DNA of 64,000 bases. Source: RH-AL1 sp965198485. Its GTDB lineage: Bacteria; Pseudomonadota; Alphaproteobacteria; Rhizobiales; Beijerinckiaceae. Location of the stretch: contig CBDAPQ010000005.1 in the NCBI GenBank assembly GCA_965198485.1, positions 1,426,001-1,490,000 on the forward strand, in the 5' to 3' direction. Numbering within the stretch: the stretch's first letter is position 1; every line of letters starts with the position of its first letter. Under the pieces are notes generated by a model. The model was not told the DNA's origin, made no database searches, and was given only the letters and a program-made list of their open reading frames with translations. The position numbers were made by a program, and so were the translations under genes. Shown here in pieces: positions 52,065 to 60,852 of this stretch.

Positions 52065-53447
52065 ATGAGGGACGACCACCCTCCGCGTCCCGCCCATTTG
52101 TCCATCCAACGCCGCCTTGCCGTCTCCATCACGCTCGTCCTGCTGTTCAGCCTCGCCATCGGGTCGGGGCTGACCTACCAGCACGTGCTGCTGAAGGTCC
52201 GCACCGAGATGCAGGCGGCGCTCGCCGTCGGCGTCGACACGGCGCTGAATGCCATCGGTGACAGGGCCGGCGCGCTCGATCCGCTGGGTAAGCTCCGCGC
52301 CGTGGTGCACGACTTCGACGGCGATCGCCACGTGCGCGCCAGACTGGCCAAGCCCGACGGCGACGTCCTGGCGCAATCGCGCCTGCTCAGGCCCGACGAT
52401 GCGGCGCCGTCCTGGTTCTACGATCTCGTCAATGCCGCGCCGCCGACGCGGATGTTGGCCCTGCCTCCGGCCTTGGCCGGGATCGGCACCCTGACGCTCG
52501 CCGCCGATCCGCACAACGAGGTGGCGGAGGCGTGGAGCGACATGCGGCTCACCCTCGTCATCATGGTCACCTTCTTCGCCGCGGTGCTGGCGCTCGCCTA
52601 TGCCACCATCCGCGCCGCGCTGGCGCCGCTGCGCGACGTCCGCGAGGCGCTGCTGCGCATCGGCGCCGGCGATCTCTCCACCCGCATCGCGCCCGGCGTC
52701 GCCCACGAGCTGGCGCCGCTGCGCGACGGCGTCAACGCCATGGCCGAGCGGCTCGCCGCCACCGTCGAGCAGAACCGCGCCCTGCACGAGCAGATCATCA
52801 ACCTGCAGGAGGAGGAGCGCGCCGAGCTCGCCCGCGACCTCCACGACGAGGTCGCGCCTTTCGTGTTCGCCGTCGGCGCCGACGCGACGATGATCAAGCA
52901 GTACCTCGCCAAGGAGGCCACCGCCGAGATCGGCCCGCGCGCCGAGGCGATCCTGGATGCGGTCCGGCACATGCAGCGCCACCTCAAGGGCGTGCTGCGC
53001 CGCCTGGCGCCCGGCGCGCTGCTGGACCTCGGCCTGTCGGGTGCCATCGACGACCTCATCGCGTTCTGGGCCACCCGCCGCCCGACGGTGGCCTTCAGCC
53101 TCGCCGTCAGCGGCGAGCCCCTCGATCCGCCGCTCGACGCCATCGCCTTCCGCATCGTGCAGGAGAGCGTCTCCAACGCCATCCGCCACGGCGATCCCTC
53201 GACCATCGACATCTGCGTCGACGTCGACGTCGACGAGGCCACCATCGTCGTCGAGGACGACGGCAGCGGCCTGCCGGCCGACGGCCGCTCCGGCTTCGGC
53301 CTCGCCGGCATGCGCGAGCGCGTCCGCTCCGGCGGCGGCACGATCACCGTGCGCAATCGCACCACCGGCTCGGGCGTGCTCGTCGCGGCGAGGCTGCCCA
53401 TTCCTGCGCGCCCGACGATCCCCGAACGCCTGGACGCGCTGGCATGA
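52065..53447 (+). CDS. NarL-type sensor histidine kinase (HisKA_3)
   Basis: Membrane sensor with two helices (about 20-40, VSITLVLLFSLAIGSGLTYQ, and 165-185, LVIMVTFFAAVLALAYATI) around a periplasmic domain, then HAMP, the HisKA_3 dimerisation domain with phospho-acceptor His260 in LARDLHDEVAPFVFAVG, and a HATPase_c end (GLPADGRSGFGLAGMRERV). The ATG at 52065 gives 460 residues. The stop overlaps the start of the next gene by ATGA, so kinase and regulator form a cognate pair. The stimulus is unknown. Confidence 0.92.
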   Translation: MRDDHPPRPAHLSIQRRLAVSITLVLLFSLAIGSGLTYQHVLLKVRTEMQAALAVGVDTALNAIGDRAGALDPLGKLRAVVHDFDGDRHVRARLAKPDGDVLAQSRLLRPDDAAPSWFYDLVNAAPPTRMLALPPALAGIGTLTLAADPHNEVAEAWSDMRLTLVIMVTFFAAVLALAYATIRAALAPLRDVREALLRIGAGDLSTRIAPGVAHELAPLRDGVNAMAERLAATVEQNRALHEQIINLQEEERAELARDLHDEVAPFVFAVGADATMIKQYLAKEATAEIGPRAEAILDAVRHMQRHLKGVLRRLAPGALLDLGLSGAIDDLIAFWATRRPTVAFSLAVSGEPLDPPLDAIAFRIVQESVSNAIRHGDPSTIDICVDVDVDEATIVVEDDGSGLPADGRSGFGLAGMRERVRSGGGTITVRNRTTGSGVLVAARLPIPARPTIPERLDALA

Positions 53448-54061
53448 AGCTCCTGCTCGTCGACGACCATACCGTGGTCCGCGAGGGAGTGCGGCGGCTG
53501 CTCGCCCTCTCCGTCGAGGCCACGGTCGTCGAGGCCAAGACCGGCCGCGAGGCCCTGAGCGTGTTCCGCGCCGAGAGGCCGGAGGTCGTCATCCTCGACC
53601 TCAACCTGCCGGGCTCGGGCGGCCTCGACCTGCTGCGCCGCCTCCTGATCGAGGACCCCAAGACGCGGGTGCTCATCTTCTCGATGCACACCACGCCGCT
53701 CTACGTCGCCCGCGCGCTGCAGGCCGGCGCCCGGGGCTACATTTCCAAGGGCGCCGGCGCCGAGGAGCTGGTCGACGCCATCAAGCAGGTCATGGCCGGC
53801 GGCCGCTACGTCGAGCGCGACCTTGCCGCCGACCTCGCCGTCAACGTGCTGGGCTCCGAGGACTCCGGCAAGGCGCTGTCGGCCCGCGAGCTCGACATCA
53901 TGCGGCTGCTGGCCAAGGGCAAGGGCCTCGCCGACATCGCCGACGCGCTCGGCATCTCCTACAAGACGGTGGCCAACACCTGCACCGCCATCAAGCACAA
54001 GCTGCTGGTCGAGCGCACCAGCGACCTGATCCGGGTGGCGGTGGAGATGCACGCCTCTTAG
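53444..54061 (+). CDS. NarL/FixJ family response regulator
   Basis: Receiver plus LuxR-type HTH, 205 residues. The phospho-acceptor is Asp52 in VVILDLNLPGSGG, with SM(H)T and K in GYISKGAGAEE as the other receiver sites. The C-terminal HTH runs from about residue 145 (LSARELDIMRLLAKGKGLAD, then ALGISYKTVANTCTAIKHKL). The start overlaps the kinase stop (ATGA). Its targets are unknown; the palindromes at 54091-54110 and 54193-54240 just downstream are possible operators for this or another regulator. Confidence 0.93.
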   Translation: MKLLLVDDHTVVREGVRRLLALSVEATVVEAKTGREALSVFRAERPEVVILDLNLPGSGGLDLLRRLLIEDPKTRVLIFSMHTTPLYVARALQAGARGYISKGAGAEELVDAIKQVMAGGRYVERDLAADLAVNVLGSEDSGKALSARELDIMRLLAKGKGLADIADALGISYKTVANTCTAIKHKLLVERTSDLIRVAVEMHAS

Positions 54062-54090
54062 CCGAAGGCTTGATCGCCGCGCCCGTTCAT

Positions 54091-54110
54091 TCTAGGTAAC
54101 ATAACCTAGA
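54091..54110. promoter_or_regulatory. Inverted repeat TCTAGGT-N6-ACCTAGA
   Basis: Perfect 7-bp arms with a six-base centre AACATA, 30 bp after the response-regulator stop. A/T-rich relative to its surroundings. It could be an operator or part of a termination structure; there is no T-tract. Confidence 0.45.
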
Positions 54111-54192
54111 AGACGCCACGCGTCCACCCCGGCCCGCCCCTCGGAGACGCCGCCCCGGCATGTCGCGTCCCCTGACAAGTGGGCCTGCCAAA

Positions 54193-54240
54193 GTCAGGGT
54201 TCGTCGACAACAGGACGGGACGGTGTCGACGAACCCTGAC
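54193..54240. repeat. Long inverted repeat with 16-bp perfect arms before bciA
   Basis: GTCAGGGTTCGTCGAC at 54193-54208 and GTCGACGAACCCTGAC at 54225-54240 are exact reverse complements with a 16-base spacer. It lies about 100 bp upstream of the bciA start. As RNA it would form a very stable hairpin; as DNA it could be an operator or a mobile-element scar. It lacks a following T-tract. Confidence 0.7.
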
Positions 54241-54342
54241 ATCAGGATCGGCCATCGGCGCGAACCGCGACAAGGCTCGAATCCGCGGGGCCGTTCGCCG
54301 ACACGGGGTTTTCACGACGCCGGCGCGCCCGGTAGATAAGCC

Positions 54343-55344
54343 ATGATCTCTCCCAATCCCCGCCGCGTGTTCCTGCTGGGCGCCACCGGCACGATCGGCC
54401 GCGCCACCGCCCGCGCCCTCGTCGCCCGCGGCCACGACGTCGTCTGCTTCGTCCGCCCCCGCGCCGGCGTCGGCGGCTCACTGGCGCCGGACGACAGCGC
54501 CAAGCTGCTCGAAGGCGCCGGCCTGCGCTTCGGCGAGGTCGCCGACTCCGCCTCGCTCGCCCGCGACGGCTTCCGCGGCGAGCGCTTCGACGTGCTGGTG
54601 TCGTGCCTGGCCTCGCGGACGGGGACGCCCAAGGACGCGTGGGCCATCGACCACGCCGCACACCTCGGCGCGCTGGCGGCGGCCCGGGCCGCCGGAGCGA
54701 CTCAAGTGGTCCTCCTCTCGGCGATCTGCGTGCAGAAGCCGCTGCTGGCCTTCCAGCACGCCAAGCTGGCCTTCGAAGCCGAGCTGATCGCCTCGGACCT
54801 GACCTGGTCCATCGTGCGCCCGACCGCCTTCTTCAAGTCGCTCTCCGGGCAGGTCGAGCGGGTGCAACGCGGCAAGCCGTTCCTGGTGTTCGGCGACGGC
54901 ACTCTCACAGCCTGCAAGCCGATCAGCGACGACGACCTCGCCGGCTATCTCGCCGAGTGCCTCGACGATCCCGCCCGGCGCAACCGCATCCTGCCCATCG
55001 GCGGCCCCGGCGAGGCGATCACGCCGCGGCAGCAGGGCGAGGCGCTGTTCGCCCTCCTGGGCCGCAAGCCGCGCTTCCGGCGCGTGCCGGTGGCTTTGCT
55101 CGACACCATCATCCGGGTGCTCGGCACGCTCGGCCGGCTGCGGCCGGCGCTGGCGGAGAAGGCCGAGCTGGCGCGTATCGGGCGCTACTACGCCACGGAA
55201 TCCATGCTCGTGCTCGACCCGGCAACCGGGCGCTACGACGCCGCTGCCACGCCCTCCACGGGCACGGACACGCTGTTCGAGTTTTACGCGCGGCTGGTGG
55301 CCGGCGAGGCCTCGGTGGAGCGCGGCGACCACGCGGTGTTCTGA
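54343..55344 (+). CDS. bciA: Divinyl (proto)chlorophyllide 8-vinyl reductase, BciA type
   Basis: NADPH-dependent reductase that converts the 8-vinyl to an 8-ethyl group in (bacterio)chlorophyll precursors. Atypical SDR with the Rossmann motif LLGATGTIGRATARAL at the N-terminus and blocks typical of BciA: VSCLASRTGTPKDAWAIDH, VLLSAICVQKPLLAFQHAKL and SIVRPTAFFKSLSGQVE. At 333 residues it is full length. It is the only bacteriochlorophyll-specific gene in the window, so the organism probably has, or recently had, a photosynthesis cluster elsewhere. Confidence 0.88.
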   Translation: MISPNPRRVFLLGATGTIGRATARALVARGHDVVCFVRPRAGVGGSLAPDDSAKLLEGAGLRFGEVADSASLARDGFRGERFDVLVSCLASRTGTPKDAWAIDHAAHLGALAAARAAGATQVVLLSAICVQKPLLAFQHAKLAFEAELIASDLTWSIVRPTAFFKSLSGQVERVQRGKPFLVFGDGTLTACKPISDDDLAGYLAECLDDPARRNRILPIGGPGEAITPRQQGEALFALLGRKPRFRRVPVALLDTIIRVLGTLGRLRPALAEKAELARIGRYYATESMLVLDPATGRYDAAATPSTGTDTLFEFYARLVAGEASVERGDHAVF

Positions 55345-55373
55345 GCGGGGCAGTCGTCGAGATGAAGCGTTTT

Positions 55374-55463
55374 CGTCATTGCGAGCCGTAGGCGAAGCGA
55401 CCCAGAGACCGAAGATAGAAACGCTGCCGGGGCGGCCCCTGGGTTGCTTCGCTCGCAATAGCG
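55374..55463. repeat. Palindromic repeat element, copy B (after bciA)
   Basis: Begins CGTCATTGCGAGC and ends GCTCGCAAT-AGCGG, with CCCCTGGGTTGCTTCG inside, like copy A at 44676-44782. The arms are less perfect, and the middle is different, so it is an older or diverged copy of the same dispersed element. It marks the left side of the accessory-looking segment. Confidence 0.75.
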
Positions 55464-55523
55464 GATCGTAGGAAGGCCATCCCGCGATCTGTCGGCCGAT
55501 CGCACCTGCGCTAATCTCGTCGT

Positions 55524-56093
55524 ATGACCATCCGTGTCACACCTAACGGCCTTCGCGCCTTCACCATCGCCGACATGGAGCGGATGGTGGAGGCCGGCAT
55601 CCTCGGCCACGACGAACGCATCGAGCTGATCGCAGGAGACCTCGTCCCGATGGGCCCCAAAGGCTCGCGGCACGAGACGCTCAAGATCGCTCTGACTTAT
55701 CTCTGGGGCCGGGCGTGCCCAGAGGGTTTCATGTTCGCGCAGGAGCCTGGCTTCCGGCTCGATGCGCACAACTACCTGGAGCCTGACTTCTTCGTCTTCG
55801 CCCGCACCAAGCGCTTCGTTGAACTCGAGGGCTCGGACGTGCTGCTGGTGGTCGAGGTCGCCGATTCCTCGCTCGATTACGATCTTCGCCGCAAGTCGCG
55901 GGTCTACGCCTACTTCGGCGTGCGCGAATACTGGGTCGTCGATGCCGCCCGCCGCGTGATCCACCGCCACGACGGCCTGACCCCGGAGGGCTACACGCGC
56001 ATCGACGAGCATGGCCCCGCCGTGCGCCTCGTCCCCCGCCACGCGCCGGACGCCTTCGCCTTCGCGCTCGACGAGCTGGAGGGGTTTAGATGA
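55524..56093 (+). CDS. Uma2 family (DUF820) restriction-endonuclease-fold protein
   Basis: Small PD-(D/E)XK-fold protein of a family widespread in cyanobacteria and also found in proteobacteria, with unknown targets. The nuclease core is seen as EPDFFVF followed by VVEVADSSLDYDLRRK (Asp, Glu and Lys of the motif), and YAYFGVREYWVVDAARRVI is the family end block. 189 residues, complete. No partner methylase or immunity gene is adjacent. Possibly a mobile passenger gene. Confidence 0.88.
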   Translation: MTIRVTPNGLRAFTIADMERMVEAGILGHDERIELIAGDLVPMGPKGSRHETLKIALTYLWGRACPEGFMFAQEPGFRLDAHNYLEPDFFVFARTKRFVELEGSDVLLVVEVADSSLDYDLRRKSRVYAYFGVREYWVVDAARRVIHRHDGLTPEGYTRIDEHGPAVRLVPRHAPDAFAFALDELEGFR

Positions 56094-56334
56094 CGTCGGT
56101 GGCGAGAGGCTCGAACGTCGACGGGCTGGCATTCGACCTCGCGGATTGCGGTCTCGGCCATCTTCTAAGTCGGGTTTTCGGGCGCTCCGAAGCCTGAACC
56201 ATTCGCCTTGCCGCAAGGGCCGCTCTCGACCCGAGTCGGACGTTTACAGCACATTGCCTGCGGCCTTGCAGCGGACGAAGTTTCCACGCGATGAGACCAT
56301 GTGCGACATCGTCGTACATGGCTGGGCGCTCACC

Positions 56335-56523
56335 ATGATTGAACGCAAGAATGTCAGCGTGTCGTTGACGCCGGAGCTGCACGCCTTCGTCACCGGCCAC
56401 GTTCAATCCGGCGGCTACAGCAGCGTCAGCGAGGTGGTTCGCGAAGGTCTTCGTCTTCTCATCGAACGTGAACGGGACAAGGTCCGTGCGCCGGTGCGCG
56501 CGGTGGAACACCCTCATGGGTGA
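56335..56523 (+). CDS. ParD-like antitoxin, toxin gene missing
   Basis: A 62-residue ribbon-helix-helix protein. RKNVSVSLTPELHAFVTGHV and GGYSSVSEVVREGLRLLIER are characteristic of ParD/CopG antitoxins. After the HTH-like part, the tail (VRAPVRAVEHPHG) does not match the usual toxin-binding tail, and no ParE/RelE gene follows. Instead the stop overlaps the start of a sensor kinase gene. It is therefore most likely a truncated remnant of a toxin-antitoxin pair, possibly still DNA-binding. Confidence 0.7.
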   Translation: MIERKNVSVSLTPELHAFVTGHVQSGGYSSVSEVVREGLRLLIERERDKVRAPVRAVEHPHG

Positions 56524-58930
56524 TGGGAATTCCAGCGTGCCATCACCGTCACCATACGAGGCCGACCTCATCGCCATCGAGGCGATCCCGGTGATCCCGT
56601 CCATCCTCGACGTAGTCTGTCGCAGCACGGGGATGGGCTTCGCCGCCGTAGCCCGCGTCACGGAAGACCGTTGGATCACCTGCGCGGCTAAGGACGACAT
56701 CGAATTCGGCCTGCAACCCGGTGGTGAGTTGAAGGTCGAGACGACCATCTGTCGAGAAATACGTCAGAGCGGAACGGCCGTCATCATCGAAGACGTCGCC
56801 AACGACGCGATCTACTGCGAGCATGCGACGCCCGCTCTCTATGGCTTCCAGAGCTATATCTCCACGCCGATCGTTCTTCCAGACGGGCAATTCTTCGGTA
56901 CGCTCTGCGCCATCGATCCGAAACCAGCGACGCTGAACCGGCCAGAAGTGGTCGGCATGTTCAAGATGTTCGCTGATCTTATCGGATTCCATATCGACGC
57001 ACATAGGCGGCTCAATGCCAGTACCGTTGCGCGTGAGCGCGCGTGGCAACTGTCACAAGACCTGCTCAGCATCACCCTTGCCGACGGATCGTTCCAAGCT
57101 GTCAATCAAGCTTGGCTGACGATACTCGGTTGGGAGCCAGATCATCTAGTCGGGAGACACTTCGCTACGCTCGTCCATCCGGATGATCTTCCGAAGGCTC
57201 GAGCCATTTTCGCACGGCTGTTCGAGCAGCCGATCACTGATCCGTTCGAGTGTCGATTGCGTCATCAGGACGGAAACTACCGATGGTTCGCTTGGACCGC
57301 CTCGTTCGAAACAGACTGTGTTTACGGCAGCGGGCGCGACATAACGTCGGCTCGTGAACAGGCTGAGACGCTGCGTCAGAGCCAAGCACGGGCGGCAGCT
57401 TACTTCGATTTTTCTAACGACTACCTTTTCCTCATACGGGTCGGAGCTGATGGCACTGCGTACTTCGAGAACATGAACCCGGCATGCGAGCGCGTGATGG
57501 GCCTCAAGAGTGCTGATCTTGTCGGCCGCCCGGTCAACGCCGTCGTGCCTTTCGACGCCGCCGATGATATCACTCTTTATGCGCAGCTCTGCCTCGATAC
57601 TCGTAAGCCCCAGAGGTATCTCGCTGAACGCGAATACCAAGATGGACAGAAGGTCATCGTCGAAGGCCGCGTCGCCCTCGTGGAGCGATCGAGCCACGGT
57701 GGCGGCCTCGTCCTCTTCTGCGGCAACGATGTCACCGAGCGACATCGCGTGGAAGAGCTGCTTCGCCAGTCGCAGAAGATGGAGGCGGTCGGGCAGCTCA
57801 CCGGTGGGCTCGCTCACGACTTCAACAACCTGCTGGCGGGCATCTCGGGCTCGTTGGAGCTGATACAGCTCCGTGTGCAGCAGGGACGGTTCAACGATGT
57901 AGATCGTTGCATGGCAGCGGCACAGGGCGCCGCGCGGCGCGCCGCAGCGCTGACCCATCGCCTGCTCGCCTTTTCTCGCCGTCAGACGCTCGACCCGAAG
58001 CCGACCAACGTGGACCAGCTTGTCACCGGCATGCAGGAGCTGATCCAGCGCACGGTCGGACCGGGCATCCCTGTTGAAGTCGTCGGCGCCTCCGGTCTCT
58101 GGCCCGCGTTGGTCGATCCCTCTCAGCTTGAGAATGCGCTGCTGAACCTGTGCATCAATGCGCGTGATGCGATGCCGGATGGAGGCCGCATTACGGTCGA
58201 AACCCACAACAAGTGGATCGACGCGCACGGGTCCAGCGGGCTCGACATACCCGAAGGACAGTACCTCTCGCTGTGCGTGACAGACACCGGCACGGGCATG
58301 AGCTCGGAGGTCATCGCCCGAGTGTTCGAGCCGTTCTTCACGACCAAGCCGATCGGCGAAGGAACGGGGCTCGGACTGTCGATGATCTACGGGTTCGCCC
58401 AGCAATCGGGCGGACAGGTGCGCATCTACTCCGAGGTGGGAGAGGGCTCGACCGTCTGCATCTACCTGCCGCGCCACTATGGCGAGGTAGGCGACGAGAT
58501 CGTCGCCGCCAAGCTTGACGCCCGCCCACGAGCGGAGCGAAGTGCTACGGTGCTGATCGTGGACGACGAGCCGACAGTGCGGATGCTTGTCAGCGACATC
58601 TTGGAAGACCTCGGTTGTTTCGCGATCGAGGCGGGCGACAGCGCGGCGGGGCTGAAAATCCTGCAATCTGAAGTACCGATCAACCTTCTGGTGACGGATG
58701 TGGGTTTGCCCGGCGGTATGAATGGGCGGCAGATTGCGGACGCCGGTCGTGTGAAGCGACCCGACCTCAAGGTGCTGTTCATCACCGGCTACGCGGAAAA
58801 CGCCGTGCTCAGCAACGGGCATCTCGCACCCGGCATGGCCGTGCTGACCAAACCTTTTGCGATCGATGCAATGACCGCTCGCATACGCTCGATGATCGAA
58901 GCGCCGAAGGTGGAGGCGTCCGCTTCTTGA
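56516..58930 (+). CDS. Hybrid sensor histidine kinase (GAF, PAS, PAS, kinase, receiver)
   Basis: Soluble 804-residue sensor from the ATG at 56516; the frame is open to 56468, inside the antitoxin gene. Order: GAF (about 20-165, GFAAVARVTEDRWITCAAKD), PAS_3 (about 180-285), PAS (about 295-410), HisKA with His434 in GQLTGGLAHDFNNLLAGISG, HATPase_c with GTGLGLSMIYGFAQQSGG, and receiver (about 682-800) with Asp728 in LLVTDVGLPGGMNGRQ. The architecture is that of bacteriophytochrome-like or LOV-like hybrid kinases, but no chromophore cysteine motif is visible. Base composition seems lower in GC than that of the core genes. Confidence 0.9.
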   Translation: MGDGNSSVPSPSPYEADLIAIEAIPVIPSILDVVCRSTGMGFAAVARVTEDRWITCAAKDDIEFGLQPGGELKVETTICREIRQSGTAVIIEDVANDAIYCEHATPALYGFQSYISTPIVLPDGQFFGTLCAIDPKPATLNRPEVVGMFKMFADLIGFHIDAHRRLNASTVARERAWQLSQDLLSITLADGSFQAVNQAWLTILGWEPDHLVGRHFATLVHPDDLPKARAIFARLFEQPITDPFECRLRHQDGNYRWFAWTASFETDCVYGSGRDITSAREQAETLRQSQARAAAYFDFSNDYLFLIRVGADGTAYFENMNPACERVMGLKSADLVGRPVNAVVPFDAADDITLYAQLCLDTRKPQRYLAEREYQDGQKVIVEGRVALVERSSHGGGLVLFCGNDVTERHRVEELLRQSQKMEAVGQLTGGLAHDFNNLLAGISGSLELIQLRVQQGRFNDVDRCMAAAQGAARRAAALTHRLLAFSRRQTLDPKPTNVDQLVTGMQELIQRTVGPGIPVEVVGASGLWPALVDPSQLENALLNLCINARDAMPDGGRITVETHNKWIDAHGSSGLDIPEGQYLSLCVTDTGTGMSSEVIARVFEPFFTTKPIGEGTGLGLSMIYGFAQQSGGQVRIYSEVGEGSTVCIYLPRHYGEVGDEIVAAKLDARPRAERSATVLIVDDEPTVRMLVSDILEDLGCFAIEAGDSAAGLKILQSEVPINLLVTDVGLPGGMNGRQIADAGRVKRPDLKVLFITGYAENAVLSNGHLAPGMAVLTKPFAIDAMTARIRSMIEAPKVEASAS

Positions 58931-59011
58931 AGTTGACGCTTTGTAAGCTGCCCTTCCGCTCTCCACCCCGGTCCTGCCGTTCGGCTTCCGACAGAACTCG
59001 AAAGCCGACGT

Positions 59012-59854
59012 TCACCGCCGCGCTTCTTCCTGATGCTCGCTAGCGAGTACGCGTATCTGATCCGCGACTGCCCGCGTCGTCGGATTGTAGACGATCATGC
59101 CGAGGTCAGGCCGACCATCGACGGCAAAGGCGGAATATTCCAGTTCGAGGGCGCCAAGGACTGGGTGGCGCAGACGCTTGACCCCTTCTCCGTGCCCGTA
59201 GACATCGTTCTCTCGCCATAGCGCTGCGAACTCCGCGTTCGTCCGGCACAATTCGTCCACAAGCTGGCTCACCTCGGACACGGCACCAGCCCGCGCGGCA
59301 TCAGCCCGGAACGCCCCGACCATGAAACGGGCCAAACTCTTCCAGTCATGCTGGGCGTTGCGCACGCGCGGATCGCCGAAGATGCGACGTAAGATGTTGC
59401 GCTCGCCCGGCGGCAGCGTGCCGTAGTCGGTCAGCACCACGGCGGCGGCTCGGTTCCAGGCAATGACATCCCAGGTCGCCGTCTTGATCAGGGCCGGACT
59501 GGCTTCCAACGAGTCGAGCAGGCGCTGGAGACGCGGTGTGATCCCCTCGACGGGCTTATAGCGAACCTCCGGTGGGCGCCCGAGAGCCAGCATGAAGAGA
59601 TGCTCGCGCTCGGGCTCGGTCAGCATCAGACCACCGGCTATCCGGTTCAGCACGTCCGCCGATGGCGCACCGCCGCGCCCTTGCTCCAGCCACGTGTACC
59701 ATGTGGGGCTGATGTTGGCGCGCTGAGCCACCTCCTCCCGTCGCAATCCCGGTGTGCGTCGGCGCGAACTGGTAAGGCCGAAGGCGGCCGGATCGAGCCG
59801 ATGGCGGCGGTCTCGCAGGTAGGTCCCAAGCAGGTTGTCCGAGAGAACGGGCAT
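59012..59854 (-). CDS. MmyB-like helix-turn-helix transcriptional regulator
   Basis: N-terminal XRE-type HTH (TPGLRREEVAQRANISPTWY, TWLEQGRGGAPSADVLNRIA) followed by the MmyB ligand-binding domain, PAS-like, with ATWDVIAWNRAAAVVLTDYG and LGALELEYSAFAVDGRPDLG. 280 residues is the family norm. The ligand is proposed in related proteins to be a small lipid or metabolite, with no proof here. It is divergent from an SDR gene 98 bp away, the standard arrangement in which the regulator controls the neighbouring reductase. Confidence 0.93.
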   Translation of the reverse strand: MPVLSDNLLGTYLRDRRHRLDPAAFGLTSSRRRTPGLRREEVAQRANISPTWYTWLEQGRGGAPSADVLNRIAGGLMLTEPEREHLFMLALGRPPEVRYKPVEGITPRLQRLLDSLEASPALIKTATWDVIAWNRAAAVVLTDYGTLPPGERNILRRIFGDPRVRNAQHDWKSLARFMVGAFRADAARAGAVSEVSQLVDELCRTNAEFAALWRENDVYGHGEGVKRLRHPVLGALELEYSAFAVDGRPDLGMIVYNPTTRAVADQIRVLASEHQEEARR

Positions 59855-59952
59855 TCCAATCCTGTTAGTCGCGCTACTATGATAAGATCACTACTTTACC
59901 AGGATCTAGGATAGGGGCAGAGCAGCGCGCAAGCAACTGCGGAGATCAAACC

Positions 59953-60852
59953 ATGCGTGTATTCCTCACCGGCGCCACCGGGTTCATCGGGTCGAAGATC
60001 GTTCCGGAACTGTTGGGCGCCGGACATCAGGTCCTTGGGTTGACTCGCTCCGATGCAGGCGCCGAGGCGCTTGCGCGAGCCGGGGCAGAAGCGCATCGAG
60101 GCGACATCGAGGATCTGGAAAGCCTGCGCAGCGGAGCTGCCGCTTGCGACGGGGTGATCCATACGGCGTTCGACCACGATTTCTCGAACTTTATCGCGAA
60201 CTGCGACAAGGATCGGCGCGTCATCGAGGCACTTGGGGCCGCGCTCGCCGGCTCGGAGCGCCCGCTTCTCATCACGTCCGGCGTAGGGATGGGAAGCGCC
60301 GGTCATGGGCAGCCTGCGTCCGAGGACATGTTCGACACGGCGCATCCAAACCCCCGCGTGGCCTCTGAAATGGCGGGAGCCGCGCTGGCGACCGCGGGCG
60401 TCGACGTGGTGGTGGTCCGACTTCCCCAGGTGCACGACCCGGTCAAGCAGGGCCTGATCACTCCGCTCATCGAGATCGCCCGCGAGAAGGGCATCTCGGC
60501 CTACGTCGGCGACGGGCGCAACCGCTGGCCTGCGGCGCACGTTTCGGATGTCGCTCGCCTCTACCGGCTTGCTTTGGAGAAGCGGCAGGCAGGCGCACGC
60601 TACCACGCGGTCGCCGAGGAAGGCGTCTCGACCCGCGACATCGCCGAGGCGATCGGCCACGGCCTGATGGTGCCGGTGGTGGCCTTGTCACCCGAGGAGG
60701 CAAACGCGCATTTCGGTTGGCTTGCGGGATTTGTCGGGTTGGACATGCTCGCTTCAAGCGCGCTGACGCAGGCACGCCTCGGATGGCACCCGACAGGTCC
60801 GGGTTTGATCTCCGATCTCAGGCAGATGGACTACTCCGGCGCGCCTCGCTGA
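59953..60852 (+). CDS. Extended-type NAD(P)-dependent SDR (epimerase/dehydratase family)
   Basis: Rossmann-fold oxidoreductase of 299 residues. The nucleotide motif MRVFLTGATGFIGSKIVPEL opens the protein; ASEMAGAAL lies where the active-site region is expected, and the usual YxxxK is not obvious, so its chemistry is uncertain. The C-terminal part (HAVAEEGVSTRDIAEAIGH) matches NmrA/3-beta-HSD-like extended SDRs. It is divergent from the MmyB-like regulator and probably its target. Confidence 0.88.
   Translation: MRVFLTGATGFIGSKIVPELLGAGHQVLGLTRSDAGAEALARAGAEAHRGDIEDLESLRSGAAACDGVIHTAFDHDFSNFIANCDKDRRVIEALGAALAGSERPLLITSGVGMGSAGHGQPASEDMFDTAHPNPRVASEMAGAALATAGVDVVVVRLPQVHDPVKQGLITPLIEIAREKGISAYVGDGRNRWPAAHVSDVARLYRLALEKRQAGARYHAVAEEGVSTRDIAEAIGHGLMVPVVALSPEEANAHFGWLAGFVGLDMLASSALTQARLGWHPTGPGLISDLRQMDYSGAPR

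Noticed and set aside
57146..58966. 606-codon open frame on the minus strand
   Set aside because: Antisense to the hybrid kinase at 56516-58930, whose domains are certain.
59855..59952. Operator for the MmyB-like regulator in its divergent promoter
   Set aside because: The gap is A/T-richer than its surroundings, but I could not find a convincing dyad.
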